Assembly (NCBI GenBank): GCA_015680685.1
Contig: MNCI01029114.1
Span: 175,731-239,730, forward strand
Source: Gnetum montanum
Taxonomy: Eukaryota; Streptophyta; Gnetopsida; Gnetales; Gnetaceae
Direction of reading: 5' to 3'
Length of the DNA stretch: 64,000 bases
Numbering within the stretch: the stretch's first letter is position 1; each line of letters begins with the position of its first letter. The notes beneath the pieces are model-generated. The model made no database searches. It had not been told where the DNA came from and worked only from the letters and a program-made list of their open reading frames with translations. Both the position numbers and the translations under genes were made by a program. Below are positions 28,701-43,700 of the stretch, one piece after another.

Positions 28701-31700
28701 AACACTGAGAGAGGTGTATAAGAAAAATAGTGAGAAGGGAAGAATGTGACATTCTGTGACTAAGTTGCAGGGTACGAAGGCACATTTTCTGTGCTGGCCA
28801 GGGTAGCAGGCACAGCTTCTGCCCAATAGAGGAAGGGTTGGGGTAGCAGGCACATTCCCTAGGTTGCCTAGTTGCCTATTACCCTGCCTTGGCCTTACAA
28901 GCTTAGATTTTGTGCTCCAACTTGCCACAGGAATTACAGTGACCAACCCTAGACTTGGTCATTGTACACTCCACCATCAGGTTTTCGTATTCGACCGATA
29001 TACACCCCTCCCCAGATGGTAGGGCCAGAACCACTTCCTTAAGCAAATCTATTGGTGACAAGGATCGCCTAACATAGAATCTGGCAAAACCCATGTGTTC
29101 CATCAAACTGGTGAACTTGTCCAACGCAATGAACTCCCCAAAGAACACCGCTAGTGATTTGATAAAAGCTATCATCCATAGCTCCTAGGGAATCCCTAAG
29201 GCTCAGATCCAAATCGGAGCATGAGAAAAAAGGTATTGGTCCCTATGAGCACCTAGGTGCCACTATTTGATATTTTCTTAGAAGAAAAAATTCCTTTTCC
29301 TCTGGGCTGCATATTGTCTAATGAGATATTGATGCATTACCAGAAAGGAAATTACGACACCGGCATGAAATGATTGTAAAAGTTTTTGACACAAGTTCTC
29401 TTATGACAATTTATAAAATTGGTTTGGTCTGGTTCATCCATTTATTTACATGCAGCTCATCTTGACTAGTGAAATATTATTTATCTGACATCTCTTAGCT
29501 CTTGGCTCTTTGTATCTTAAAATTAAAGTTAAATACAGCATAGATGATGGGTTGTCCTGGTTGATGACCAATTCAACCTCGCTATAAATGAAGATGTATC
29601 ATAAATGCACACTAGGGTGGTTTAATGTTTACATTATGGTATTCTGCATCGATCGAGTTATTCAATTCTTAGTCTGGATCAACATAGAGTAGCAACCTTC
29701 ATGCTCTAACACAAAACTACTGTTATAAGAGTTGCCAATATTTTCATAGCTCTCAGTTATAAGTGAACAACCTCCTAGTGGCACTGATAGAAATATAACC
29801 TGTTAGTCATAATTACATCGGTTAGTTGAAGCATCAAAGCTTGTGTTGAGCAAAGCAAACATTACACCTGATCAGTCTCAGTTAATTGTACAACCTGCAA
29901 GTAACATCATTCCTATTAATATAGATCAAAATCCTTGGACTTCTGAAAAGCCATCTAAAAAAAATCATGTCACTTGTAATTCTTAAAATTATTTTTGAAA
30001 TATTGACTTTATGATGTAAAGAGAAATCTAGAAGGTTCTACCTAAATCTAAAAAAGTAATTTCAGAAAGTTCAACAAACCCTTATGATGGGCTATTAAAG
30101 AACAATGGTTCTATGTGCTTAGTGTGCTTGTTGGGGCTTGAATGCCTGCTGTATTTAAAGATAGGTTTGCCCTGGTTTGCTTTAATGCATCAGCTCTGCA
30201 CTGCATTCCCATGGTTTTTCTGTTGAGGTTTTCCATCTAAATCCTGGTGTGTTGTTTCTCATTTTTCTCTTTTGTTTTCTTTCTATAATTTTACTTCAGC
30301 AATATTCTACAAGAACACCTTACCTCCCCAATCCAAAGCAGAACATCCAAATTTGAAGGTTTGGATAATATTGCTATTGCTTCTTCACAAACTCTTCTGA
30401 ATGCAACAGCACACGCACTTGCTGACCCTGATTTTGAAAGGCCTGACGCTAGAAATAACCTGAAAACATAGACAAGGTAAGTCAAGACTGTATATATTAA
30501 AGTGATACTCTAAAGATTTATCAATAAAATAGATTCTAACTCTTCAAACTTATTATAGCTATGGATACTCTTCAAAACTTATTTGGAAAGCGCTGGCGTC
30601 AGAGGAATTCAAGTGTCTGAAGTCAGAAGCCTAAGAACTAAGGGCCAGGGCCATTAAAGTTGCACTTGATTCATTTCATGAAGAACTAGGACTTACTGTT
30701 AATTGGCACAAGTCTGTTCCCTATTATTTTAATACTTCTAACACAATCAGAAGGGCAGTTAATATTTTAGGAATCAGGAAGAGCATTCAAGAGTACAGTT
30801 ATTTGAGGATCTCGTTGTTCAAACAGAATAGGGTACATACTTAGATAACCTTTCACCAAAAGCTCTATGACAAGTTTCAACATTGGACTTCTACGTTCCT
30901 TACTAGTAAAGGAAGAATCCTTCTTACTTCTACGATTTTGTCTGCTATTACACAATATGCCACTTCTATTTGTGTTTTGCCAAAACAAGTCATAAACAAG
31001 GTAACTTCCATCATCAACAACTTTATTTGGTCCCGAAGAAAGAATCATCCCAAACACATCTAGTAAAGTAGGATGTCATATTAAGACACTAGCAGAGTGG
31101 AGTACTAGGAGTGCCAAAGTTTGAAGATTGCATACTTGCAAGCCAACTACAAGTTTTTCAAATAATGTTGAATCATAAGAACTTGACATGGGCAAAGATT
31201 ATGGTGAGAAAATATAACACCTAGGTGGCATCACCAAGGGACTCCAGCATTTAGAAAACCTTATGCAATCGCCATATAGTCATCTCATAACTGTTAGTTG
31301 ATGTGAATGCAACCTCCAAAGAACTAATGTTAGAAAAGTATGACATCACATCAAGATGGAAAAAGATTTGGCAGGATCACATCCCTGAAAAGATAATGAT
31401 GTTTACTTGGGCACTTGAAAGAAATCCATTTCCACCTATGCATTTGTAAGACAATGGGGTCTTGAGATTGTTGACAACAATGCTTTATGACATGGTGATC
31501 TCTCCAATTGCACCAATCACTTCATATTTGTGTGTCATTACAATCGAAATGTTTGGGCATTGACAAGAGAACTTGATATGTCGAACATCTCGAGAAACAA
31601 TCTAGCAATGGTGATCGCATGATGTATCTAGAAAGCACGTAATAGACTTATTTTTCATGCAAAGCTGCTTCTACAACTGTAGACAATTCTTCTTACAGTG

Positions 31701-34700
31701 TGTCACCTCTAGAGAGAGCCTTTGATTGCTATAGGCCAAACCCCAACTTTTGAGCCGAACAATTCCTACTTCAAGTTGAATGTTGAACTATGGGAGATAA
31801 TAATGGTAATAAGTTGAGATGAACTATTGGAGCAATTACATGAAGAGTGGGACTTGAATCTTGCTACCTTTTTCCAAACTTGGCATGAGGAGGCAACCAA
31901 ATTCAAATGTGTTTCAATTTTGTTGTTTGAGGCTGCCATCTCAGTAGTGCTTGATGTTCCTCCAAAAGGTGAGTTGATTATGCCAATCTCCAAGGGTTTG
32001 TAAGATGTTATGGATTTCTTTCTAGCTGAGGTGCCTACAGTAGCAGCTGGATAGGTGTTGCACTCCTCTCTTCCACTACTTTGGCAACAACTAATGGTGC
32101 TAATATAGTGATATTTCGTGTAATCAAGATATCTGTTAAAAGTGACTGGGATTCACTTTTCATTCCTCAAATGTTTACAAATAAGCAAATCTACTTAAAT
32201 ACTTCTTGGCATGCCTACAGAAGAGGCAACATACTAAGCACTCTAGGTGGATCTTGGCACTATGGAATGTGGCAAAGGTTCACTATTCTCAAACCATATC
32301 CCACATCAACAAGTTTGGTGCAATCGATGCAAGTAAGTCCTTTTGTTGAAGAAGGGTCAGGAGGTATGTAGGGGAATTCTCAAGAGCAGAAAGATATGGA
32401 CAATGGTAGTTTGTTGCAGGACCACACTGGTGATCAAGGGTGCACATTGCTAAGAGATGGAGTAGTTGAATCCAAGGAAAAATTGCACACATGGAAGACC
32501 TTCAGGTCAATTTCTAGTACAAACTTGCACACATGGCAGAGGAAATGGCCCAAAAGGTCCTAGTAAACCTCGAAGATGAAGATGGAGATGGCTGCTCTCC
32601 ATACCAAACTACAGGGGCTTGAAGACAAATTCCAGCAAAGGGCTGCTTACATAGCCAAGCAAAGTATGTAATGAATCAAGTAGAAGGTTGAGAAACATAG
32701 GGTAAGTGAAATTGAAATCATTAGGTGGCAAGTGCAAGAGACGACCCTATAGAATTTTCAACGCTAAGAAGTAGCCTAATTTGTAGAGCAATAGGCACAT
32801 GCAAGCACAAAGGAAGCCCACAAACATAAAGAAATCAAGGAACACGAATGAGCAGCATGGCTATAATAGGAGCTTAGGAAGTGCAAAGTATAGCAACAAC
32901 CAGAGCTCTCACACTAGGAACATATCCACTTGTAACATTGAAAGAATGAACTTAGTCATTGGACAACTAATACCAAAAAGATGCACTATACCAAGACAAG
33001 AAAATAGAAGATCTGGAGGAAAACACATTGAAGGATGAAAGAATGTGCTGCCAAAAGCTAGGAAGTCAGGTAATAGCCCAGATCTCTTGTTGGGCTTGAA
33101 CTGTATGACTACCTCCAATAACATTACCACATTTGTCAACAAGTCCTTCACACTACATCCTAGTAAGGGCTGTAATCCATTATGTGATGAATGTGAGCAA
33201 CGTGCAAAAGAGATGAAATTAGTTAATGAAGGACACATGTTATAATAATGATCAATTAGCACATGATCTTCAATATTCAGCCTTCACAATTTTTACGAGA
33301 AAGATTAGGGGATTATATTCATTGGAAAAAAGAACAAAAAAATTGAGGGAGAAAAAATCCTCATCTAGGACAAATTACCAAAATCAGGGGGGAACATACC
33401 CCCAAGTACAACCTACAACATAAGATAAAGACTATCGACCGACTGTACAAATGACCCCATGATAGTAGAACTAACCCTTTATACCCATAGGCCAAAAAAC
33501 CACAAAACTTAATACACATACCATGGACAAAGCAACAAAAGTATTGCATCAAACAAGAAATAAAAGGGTTTTGCAAGAGCAGCTAGGTATTTCTTGTTAT
33601 AATCAGATCTAAAAACACACTACAAATGCTTTAGAGAAATTATTAGAACCCTACAAATCTGAATAAATCATTAGAGGCAAAATATTGCGCTGTAGCAGGT
33701 CAAGAAACACTATAAATCACTCTTGAAACGTTCTAAACTCTAGCAAACATTTGCTATGATAACAAAATGAAAGCAGAATGAAAAGAGTAAAAATAGCACA
33801 AGAACACAGAGAGTTATGTGGTTCGGGCCCTTTTTACCCTACTTCCACAACAATGTTGATCTGCCTTCTATTCTTCTCAAATCTTCAGGACACAAGCCGT
33901 CCTTGTAACTTTTCCAAACACCCAATCTGTTATTCCAACAGATCTCAGATCAACACCAAAAACACTCACGTCTCCAAGGTAAAACCTTGATACAATGCTT
34001 TCACTTCAAAGCACACACTAAAGGCTACCCCAAGCCTTCTATTTATGAAGGAAACATGAGGACCAAACCCCAATCCTAATACATGTGGGATAAAACACAT
34101 CCCCACATCAAATGCAACATAAAAGGAAATACAACAATTACTGTATTTGTCTTCATTTTTCCAACATTTCCTACATGTGCATAAAATCAACAATATATCT
34201 TCCATCCTCTAACATGAGTAAACCCACCATGTATTGGAAGTTATTGTATTGTTCCTCCATCTAGCTTCAAATCTTACGCCCCAAGTGTCTACCCTTATCT
34301 GGGTGAAACCTAAGCAAGCTCTTTCTAATAAATTTGCACAATTCTTCTAAAGGTGGTTCCTTGTTGATTCCCATGACAACATATAAGGGTTTCCAGCTTG
34401 GAACTAATGCCTCACATTGGATTCATAGCTCTTTTTCTAACAATCTCTCATCGCTTCTTCCTCCAACTAGTTCTTCTCACACTACTGAACCTCCTCTTAT
34501 TCCCTGATAGCCATGTCTTCCTCTTCTCTATGAAGATCCTCCCAAATCTACTACCAAAGCTGGCCTTCCAATCTACTCTTGTATGTCACTTCCCGTGGGG
34601 CTCGTTGCCTTCTCACCTCATGTTCCTCCTATTTTCGTAGCCTCTCTTTGATAATCCCTCACTGTTGTGCATCCCATTTGAGGTGTAGTTTGGGATCATC

Positions 34701-37700
34701 TATCACCTGACTAACGTCTAATGCAAACTTGGCTTCCAACTCCCTTCTAAGATTTGCCTACATATCTTTCAAGCATTGCTCCATAACCCCATATATTTCT
34801 TCCTCAATCTCGCAATATAGTTGTTGTGGGTTCTACCCCAACAACACCAAGTTAGTGGATTCTTCCTCTAACTGTGCATGGGTCTCTTTATTCTAAGTTG
34901 GTTTAGAGTCGTGTTGGGGCCCTATGAGAGGAGGACACACCATCCTAAATCAAGAGCCTCCTACAATAAACCTTCAAAAACATGTATTTACCAAACATTC
35001 TAGGGGATGGTTCTAGGGGACAGTTGGACTTCTACAGCCTTTCTGGCTTCCCAACACATGATGATCAAAACCAAAATGACAATCCTTTTCTTCCTCTACA
35101 ATGTGGCCAAGAAATACTTAGGGACATTAACCCACCTTCCAACCTAACACATCAAAGAAAGGTCGAGAAAGGTGAAATGAAACTATTGTAACTTCTAGAT
35201 GTCTCCTAACTTAACAAAAAAAGGGTCAATAAGCTCTATAGCCTCTTGATAGAAAGACCAGAGCTAAGATTTTGGCACCTAAACCCTAGCTATTCTTGAC
35301 ACTAGTCCTTAAAAGAAAGGCTCTACCTCTTGATGTCCCCAATAGGAGGGCAAGACCACCACTCTTGTCGAAGAAGGAAAAGATACTCCGTGACTGTTGC
35401 TTCAATAAGTCAGATGCAGCTTCCTCAAAAGACTATTTTAGTGCTCCTCTATTAATGAAAAACAAAGTCCTAATGGTCAAGGTCCTCCTTCGGCAAAGGC
35501 AAAAGCTCAACCCACCTAACTTCTACCACAAGATACCGAACATGCTCGTTTGTTGGAACTACTTACATTGTAACTCAAAAGTTGACATAATTCCCATAAA
35601 AGAAACCACCTTGTTCCACAAGCCTCTAGAACACACCCCAACTATAAAAGGTTGGGAAACTAATGCACTCCAAAAGAATAATTCAATTCTGACTTTCAAA
35701 AGGACCCAAACTAACGTGGCAGGAGATGAATCCCCATTGAGAGCTGAAAGATGATCCAAACCACTAGCTTGCCAAAGTCGTGCTCCAAAAGGACAATGGA
35801 AGAACAGGTGGGTTTGGGTTTCAATGGCTCATATCCAACAAAGAAGGCACTAATCGTTGAAATTAATGTTGCGATACTTGAGGAACACCTTAGTTGGAAC
35901 TACCTAATTTTTAAGAAACCACAAAACATTTTAGTTTTTCTGGAAGTCAACCTTTCCAAAAGGCACATGGTTTTGACAACATCTTGTACTTGCTTTCCAA
36001 AACATTTTTCAGTATAGCCTACACCAGAATGGAGAATCTTTTAAGTTTGTTACCTTGCACACAAATGTCATTCAACAAAAAAAAAAAAAACAAAGTCAAT
36101 TTCACTAGACTTCCAACGCCTATATCCTCTTTTGACAATAGAACCCTATAGTGCATTGCCCTCATCATTAATACACCGAATGAGGTTATGACATCCAAGC
36201 ATGATTGTATTCTCAAAGGTCATAACACCCAAATCCCCTACATATCTTCGTTTGGCAACCTTTTCCTAATAGACTAAATGAATTCTAGAACATTCCTTCC
36301 CTTTAAACCAAATAAGATTTCTAATAATTTCATTGACTTTGTTTATAACTTTTTGTGGTGGATGACTGGTGGCAATAGCATAATGGGCCATAGCTAAAAG
36401 GATTCACAAGGCTAATAGAACTTTGCCCTTGCTAGTTAAGAATGGTGATGTCCAATGCTCAATCCAGATTTGTAGCTCTTTGATGGACTAGGACCATATA
36501 GCGCTATGCTTCCAACCATAAATGGGGATCCCTAAATAAGAATAACGTTGGCTACCTTATCCAAGCACTAGCATTCTACATAGTCTCCCCTTCAATAGCC
36601 CATATATTTGCACAAAATGGATTGTTAACTTGCTTGAGTTGATGCTCATACCCAATTCTTTGTTCATCCAAGGAAGAACCCTATTGATGGCTTCACCCTA
36701 CGAAACCATTGCTTTTGTAGTAACAATATTGTACTCTATATAATGAGTAGCAATACAAGTGACCCCTTCAACCTTCAATCCATACACTCCTTCAAACTTA
36801 CAATAAGAGTTCATAGTATTCATGGACAAAATAAAAAGATATAGACAAAGAAAAACCCAATGCCTCAGCCCACATTAAGGAGAGGGAAACCACCTAATCT
36901 TTTTTTGCAAAAAGGTCAGGCCAAAAGTACATTAAGAAATAGAAGAAATGTACAAATAGCTCCAGATCCAAAAACTAGAGGACCAAGCCCATCTGGGAAT
37001 GACTTCCCAACCCCACGCCCACATTGAAACAACCCGATCAGGCCGTAAAGTCCAACTCAACCCAAAATGTCCCCCAAACCGAAGCCAAGTGCCACGTACC
37101 ACATTAAAAAACAAATATTTGTAGCATAGTCTTGCTAGACACAAACAGGACTCACACACAACACAAAGACACCCTAAACACAACGCCCAAGCCAAACCCT
37201 TGTGATACCCCAAGAAAGGCCCACAACACCACAGCAAAGAACCCCCACAAGCACAACTACTCCCACCAAGCCAAGCTAGAGCAAATGCAATTGCCTCCCA
37301 CTTTGGAGAGAACCCTATCCAAAATCTATCACTGATGCTTCGAGGCAATGAAGAAGGCAGCCTATTGGAACATGATAAATTCCTCTTTCGAGTTTTGTTT
37401 CTATTCCAGTGGCAGATGCCAGTCTTGTCCAGATGAAATTGATCGTGACAGAACGAATAAACCTTTTGAGGGTGGGCCATGACACCATCCTATTGATGCC
37501 ACTGTCCCTCCCACAACCACTGCCTAGCCTCAAACTCATGGGGCTAGTCAAGGCACTACTACATCTACTACTCTTCCAGCCTCGTCCTCTCCCTCTGAGT
37601 CTCTGCCTCCTCCTCTCTACGTCTGCCTCCTCCTTGAGCAGCTCCTCACAAATGTCCTGCCTAAGGTCCACCTCCCTATCCTACCACAGACTTGCTTCCC

Positions 37701-40700
37701 ATCTCCCATAATCCCTACTTACCTCCTCCTTTAGCCATTGGTGCTCAACTTGAATTATGGCCTGAACGTCAATCATTTGTTGAAGGATAACCTCCCACCA
37801 AACTCATTCCTCCTCCCGAACCCTAGCCTCGGTCTCCTCAACCACCTAACAAATCTTCCACTCCAACACATTCAACCCCAAGGTTTCCGTGACCCCCACC
37901 ACCCGCCTAATGAAAGGCTATGCAAGAGACAGAAATCCCAAACCCCCCTCAACCGAAGCTGAAGAAGTAGAAACACCACCATGAACATTACTCCAACTAT
38001 ACACATGGGTAAGTGGCCCAAGACAAAGAAGCCACTCCACAGGCCTAGTTGCACAACAAAGAGCCAGGATGAGCCCAAAGTGACACCCTTTGTGCTGACA
38101 GCACAAAGACTCAAAAAGAATTTCAACAAGTTCACATGACTTGCATCCCTCATACACCGAATGAACGCAAAGTGTGCACTTTGCAACTTCCACACGTTAC
38201 CAAACTGAATGAAGTAATGATCCACTAATTCCCCTACCTCTTCCCACAGAGAAGGCAGCACCAATCGTGAAACTTGACAATTGGCCATCTTAGCAACAAG
38301 CCCCACAAAAAAACCACAAGCGTCCTATAGGCCCTCCCCCCACAAGCCATATAACCTCCCCCATAGCAAGCATCCCTAAGTACATCTCCAACGCTTCCTC
38401 AGTTAAGGAAATCTGGACCCCTAAAAAAATCATCGTGTTCCCCCACCAATGCTCAAAGAAACCCTAGTCAGGAAAGTCAGGTTTGTGGACCAAAAGCAAA
38501 AGCACATCAACCCACCCCATAGAAACGATGAGGTCCCACAACTATCATTTTTGACTAAACATCTCCACCTCAAGCTCAAAAGTTGAAGTTACTCCCATAG
38601 CAACAATAGACTCTGCCCACAGCTTATGTGTAAGAACCACAACTTGTGTTGAACAAGGAAAAGGAAACACCCAAAAGACTCTAGTGTTATGAGACTTCCA
38701 AATTTGCCACAACACCATGGAGTGGAAAGAATCTCAAGTAACCTGAGGCTCAAGCCTTTATACCAACCTTTGCCCATACCTTGCCAACAAAAGGGCAATC
38801 TAGAAAAAGATGATCCACAAACTTAGTGTCTGAGGAACAAAAGGGACAATCATCATAGTTAATTAACCCTCGTGCTTTAAGACCCACATGCAACAACAGG
38901 GCATCTTGTAGGCTTAACCAAGCAAAACATTTGATCTTCTCTGAGAGCCTCCCCCACCAAAGACACCTCCACCCCTCCAAGTCTAGGTACATGAGCTTAA
39001 TGGTATCTGTAGGAGTCATACCCATCATTTCCCCAAGGAGTGACTTGTCAAAATGAGACCATGTGTTTCTCCACACGTGGGAGCCATTAGGCGCTGCAAC
39101 CCACAATGTACTTAGAGTTCATGATGCAGGCCCAAGGCGGCTAATGGCCAAGATCCAGCAAAAGACAATTAATCAAGGTTTGATGTCCCATCAAGAGAAC
39201 ATCTTCAAATCTCAGCACCTCTAGGCCTCCTGCAATTCTCAATCGTGCCATAATTTCCCAGCAAACTAAATGCAGACAATGTCCCCAATTCCCCACAGAC
39301 TAGACAAAACTCCAAATGATCTGGTTGATTTTGTTAATCACCCCAACAAGAGGAGTAGTCACAAACACAATGTAATGAGAGATGTCAAGCAAAACCGAAG
39401 AAGCTAAGAGAATCTTACCCTTACGAGTGAGGAAGTCCAATGCTCAACTCTTGACAACAACTTTTGTATTAGCTGAGTCCATGTGGCCTCTCGATTTCAA
39501 GAGAACATAGGAATAGCCAAATAAAACTCATTCTCCAACCCAGGTAAGATCCCAAGCATGACACACCTACTACCACACTCGAGCCTCCATATGAAAAAAA
39601 ATGCACTGCAAATTTCCCCCGATTATGTTGCAGCCTCATTTCCTTCGCCAAACAAGCCAAGGCCCAATTAATTGCATGGGCTTGTGGGAGTGCAGCCCTA
39701 GTCATGAGCATGGTGTCATTAGCATAATGTTCTATGATGCCAGCAATGCTAAGCCCCCGCACCCCTACCTCCTTGCAGCATAACTCCATGTTCTCCATGA
39801 CCATGACAAAGTAGGGAGAAAGAGTAAGTTGATCATTAATATCAAAAGAGTAAGCCCCATAACATTGCATGTGTAAAGATAACTCTACAAATTTATGATG
39901 AAAACCTTTCCTCAGAATGATTTCTTGTAGTGCATCACTGCTTTCCATATCATAGGCTTTACTGACATCAAGCTTAAGAAACATATCAAAGAATAAGTTG
40001 ATCTTGCATGTATCTTCCCTTAACAAAACCTGCTTGTTATGGACCAACCAAAGAAAGGATGAGAGGCTGTAAACATCACACAATAATCTTAGCAAAGATC
40101 CGAAGGAGAGTGTTACAGACCACCTATAGGTTGGTAATTTGATGGTTACAAGGAATCTTTGACTTTGGGAACCAAAAATATTCTGAAGCAATTGATTTCT
40201 TTTCAAACTTATCCCAACTAAGCATGAGGTTAAAAGAGCCCACAATGTTCTCTCCAAAAATGTCAAAGTACTCCATGAAAAATTTGACAAGTCAACCATC
40301 AAGGCTAGGGGCCCTACTTGTCTTCATTGAAAAAATGGCATCTAAGACTTCCTTAATTGAAATCAGAAACAGCAACCTATAGTTATCTGATGATCAAGAA
40401 CCGTCTAGATAGAAACAATGATGGGGGAGGTAGATAGAAACAATGATGGGGGAGGAACCACCCTTAACCAAAATGTTACCCCAAAAATCTTGAACCACCT
40501 ACGCAATTTTCTCTAGATCAGAAGTGATATCTCCCCCAACCTGCATCATTTTAATCATTTTTGCAGTTTTGACTGTTTTGGTAGTAGCAAAAAGAATTTA
40601 GTATTATGATGCCTGTATTTTAGCCATCTAGCCTGAGATCTTTCCTTTCCGTAGACTTGTTCTTCCTGATACAACTGTTGTAACTCCTCCAGAATGATAA

Positions 40701-43700
40701 GTTCCTCATTCGTGAGGTCATGTCCTTGCTCCTAAAGGGTCTAAATTTGTTGTAACCTTTGGATCATTCCCCCTTAAGAAATTTAAATTAGTATCGACCT
40801 TGCTTGGCACATTGTTTGATCCCTTGCTTGATAGAAGATAACCCATATTTCCAGAAATCACATGGATCTTGGTAATTAGGGTTTAAGCTCCAAGTACCAA
40901 GCACCAGTTGTTTCATCCATGGCTTTTTAAGTCAAACTCTTTCAAAATGGAAGGAATGCAAAGTTGTCTTATTCTCAGTAGCATATTCAAGGGTGAAAAG
41001 TAATGGCCTATGATCGGAGACCCTCCATTCTAAAGCAAGGAGGCATACATGTTCAGCAAAAGTGAGAAGCTTACCCAAACACGGTCAATCCTAGACAGCA
41101 CCAAATGTGGTCCTTTCCACTAGTTACTCCAAATAAACTAGCATCCTTGGATATCCAAGTCCGTTAAATTGAAATCATGCAAAAACTGAAGTAACTCAGA
41201 GCTTCCCAATAGGTCCTCCATTTCTCCCCCAGACTTTCACCATTCATATAGTCTTTGGTTGAAGTCACCAACAATAACCCAAGCATCATGATTAGTGACC
41301 ATGGATGTTATGCAATGCAATTCATGAAGTCAATCCACCCAATTCTAAGGCCCATAAAAATTGGTAAGCCAAAAATTTCTAGCAAGCAAGAATAAAGTGA
41401 CACTCCAGGTTGAGCTATGTAAAAGCTCTGCATGCATTCTAGTAAGAGTAGCAGGATGACATGTTCATTCTCTGCAATCCACAAAGAAAGAGTTCCAACC
41501 ATCCTATCACAACATATTTCTCTGTTGTAACTGAAGCTTCATTTTTTGAAGACAAACAATATCACAATTCCCTTATTTTACTAACTCTTTGAGGATATTT
41601 CTCTTATTTGGGGTATCCTAGCCCCAACAATTCCATGATAAAATCTTCATGGTCAACTAAGCACTTTTTGTAGATCCCTTCAAGGTTTCTTGAATGTCTA
41701 AATCCAAATATTTTTGGTTTTTTCTTTTTCTTTTTAACACCTCAAGCTATTGCAGACTTGGTCTCCCCACTTTCTTAGATTCAGAACAAACCTTGAGCCG
41801 TTCATCATTTTCTTTTAGCAGTTGGTATCAGACAAGCTCCAACAGCAGTACCGTGGAGCCACTCACCAGTGTGACCCAGCTGCCTAGGGGAAGAAGCTCT
41901 CCCTTGACAACCACTCACATATTCGTCAGTCCTTCAGTCTGCACCTAAACTTCAACAGTATCTACCTGGGTATTATCATCAACCTGCAATCCCATGCATG
42001 CATCCAAATCTTGAAGTGGAAAGAAATTATTTCCTGAGGCAGAAAGGTCTTTCTTACAGGCAAAGCGGCTTTTCTTACCATTAACATAAATCAACTATTC
42101 ATGTGCTTGCTTGGCAGAGGGATTTTTCTTGCCATTATCACGATTCAGCAATTCTTGATTACCCTTGACATGCTCCTGACTGCCAATCACTTGTATCTGC
42201 CCACCCCTCTTCTGTTCCTACACAATTTTCTGCGTAGGTGTTTTCCGTTGTAGCGGTGGGGTTTTTTGTGTGTGACCTTTTCTTCCAACAATCTACCATT
42301 AAGACTACCCCTGTTTTTTCCTTTCCGCTTCCCTGCTAAAGAGGGTTTCGCAATCGGTATCAAGATGGTTGGGTTTCCCATAGAGGTCACATCCAGCTTG
42401 TGAAGCATGTTGCTTATTCTCATATTCAACGATGAGGAGCTCCTCTACATAAGCTAGTTCAATCAGGACCTCATGTAGAAAACCTAACCTCTTGAGGAAC
42501 CTCCAAACACAAAAATGGGCATAGCCCATCCTCTCTCTTAAGGCCATGAATTTATCCAGTGCAATGAATTTGCCAAAGAACCCCACTAGGGCTCAAACAA
42601 AGAAGTTTGTCCAAAACTCCCAGCAAAGCCCTATGACCCTAACTAAAACTGTGGCCCTACAAAACAGATCTTCCTCATGTGCACCTCGTCGCCAGTCGGT
42701 GAGTGCTAAACCACAGGTTCTGAAAAACCATAAATCCCCATGCAACGCCTTGTCTCAATCCTCAACAGATTGAAAGACAAACAACAATAGAACCTCAACC
42801 TCAACAACTCCCTAAGAAGAAAAACTCATCGTCAAACCAAATCAGTTCAAGAACAAGCACATAACGAAACAAGTTTTCTGATTAAACTCCGTTGCATGAC
42901 ATGCAGACCCTCAAACTGAATTTCATGATTCATCTGGAGACAGAGTCTCCCTGATTTGCTCTGGACACTTTTGTCTAGGTTGCCATGCTGAAAACTGCAA
43001 ACCCTCATATCTAGAATAAAAACCATCGCAGCCCCCAAATACCACTCTTACCTCTTCCGAAATTCACCATACCCCCACCCCCTTCCCCAAACCTTCTCTC
43101 ACAATCAAGACCCTGATTTAAAGCCCTAGTTACCACTCCCTCTTCTCCAGTCATTGTCACATCGTTGCCTGAAAGCTTCCCAACTTAGCTTGCTATTGTG
43201 TTGCACCAACCCTAAACAAGCATTGAAGAAGATCCTTCCCCCACCCCCTGCAAAACAACTTATCCTGCCACATCCACTACACTGCTCAACCCATCCACTC
43301 CATCATTCAAACGCATCCACTCCCCTCATCCTCATTCTTCAGCATTCTCAGTTGATGGATTCTTGTGCATGTGATGTGTTACCCTTTCCCTGATGTCTTG
43401 TAGCAGGTTTTGTTGATTTCTTAATAAAACTAGGTTACAGTTCCTCAGTTTGAAGGATGTTTCAAGTTTCTATGTTGAGGACCTTGGGGGACAAATACGA
43501 TGGGCAGGCCCATCAAGTTACATGATTTTGTTATGTATAGCTACTACTTCCTTTTTCTGTCATCATGTTGATGATGTATTCTATTAGCAATCTGCTACCC
43601 TCTAAAAAGTTAGGCCTCTACCCAGGTTGTTCTTATGAGCTTCTTACTCAATTTTATACTATATTCTGTTAATATAGCCCAACCTTTTTGCAGCCACTAA

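Noticed and set aside
34398-34640. Leu-rich plus-strand frame looking like a membrane protein
   Set aside because: It is antisense to the coiled coil of the LINE ending at 34215.
36932-37480. Minus-strand open frame of 182 codons
   Set aside because: It starts in the frameshifted J-like segment of a LINE and then runs through its 3' UTR; no conserved domain of its own.
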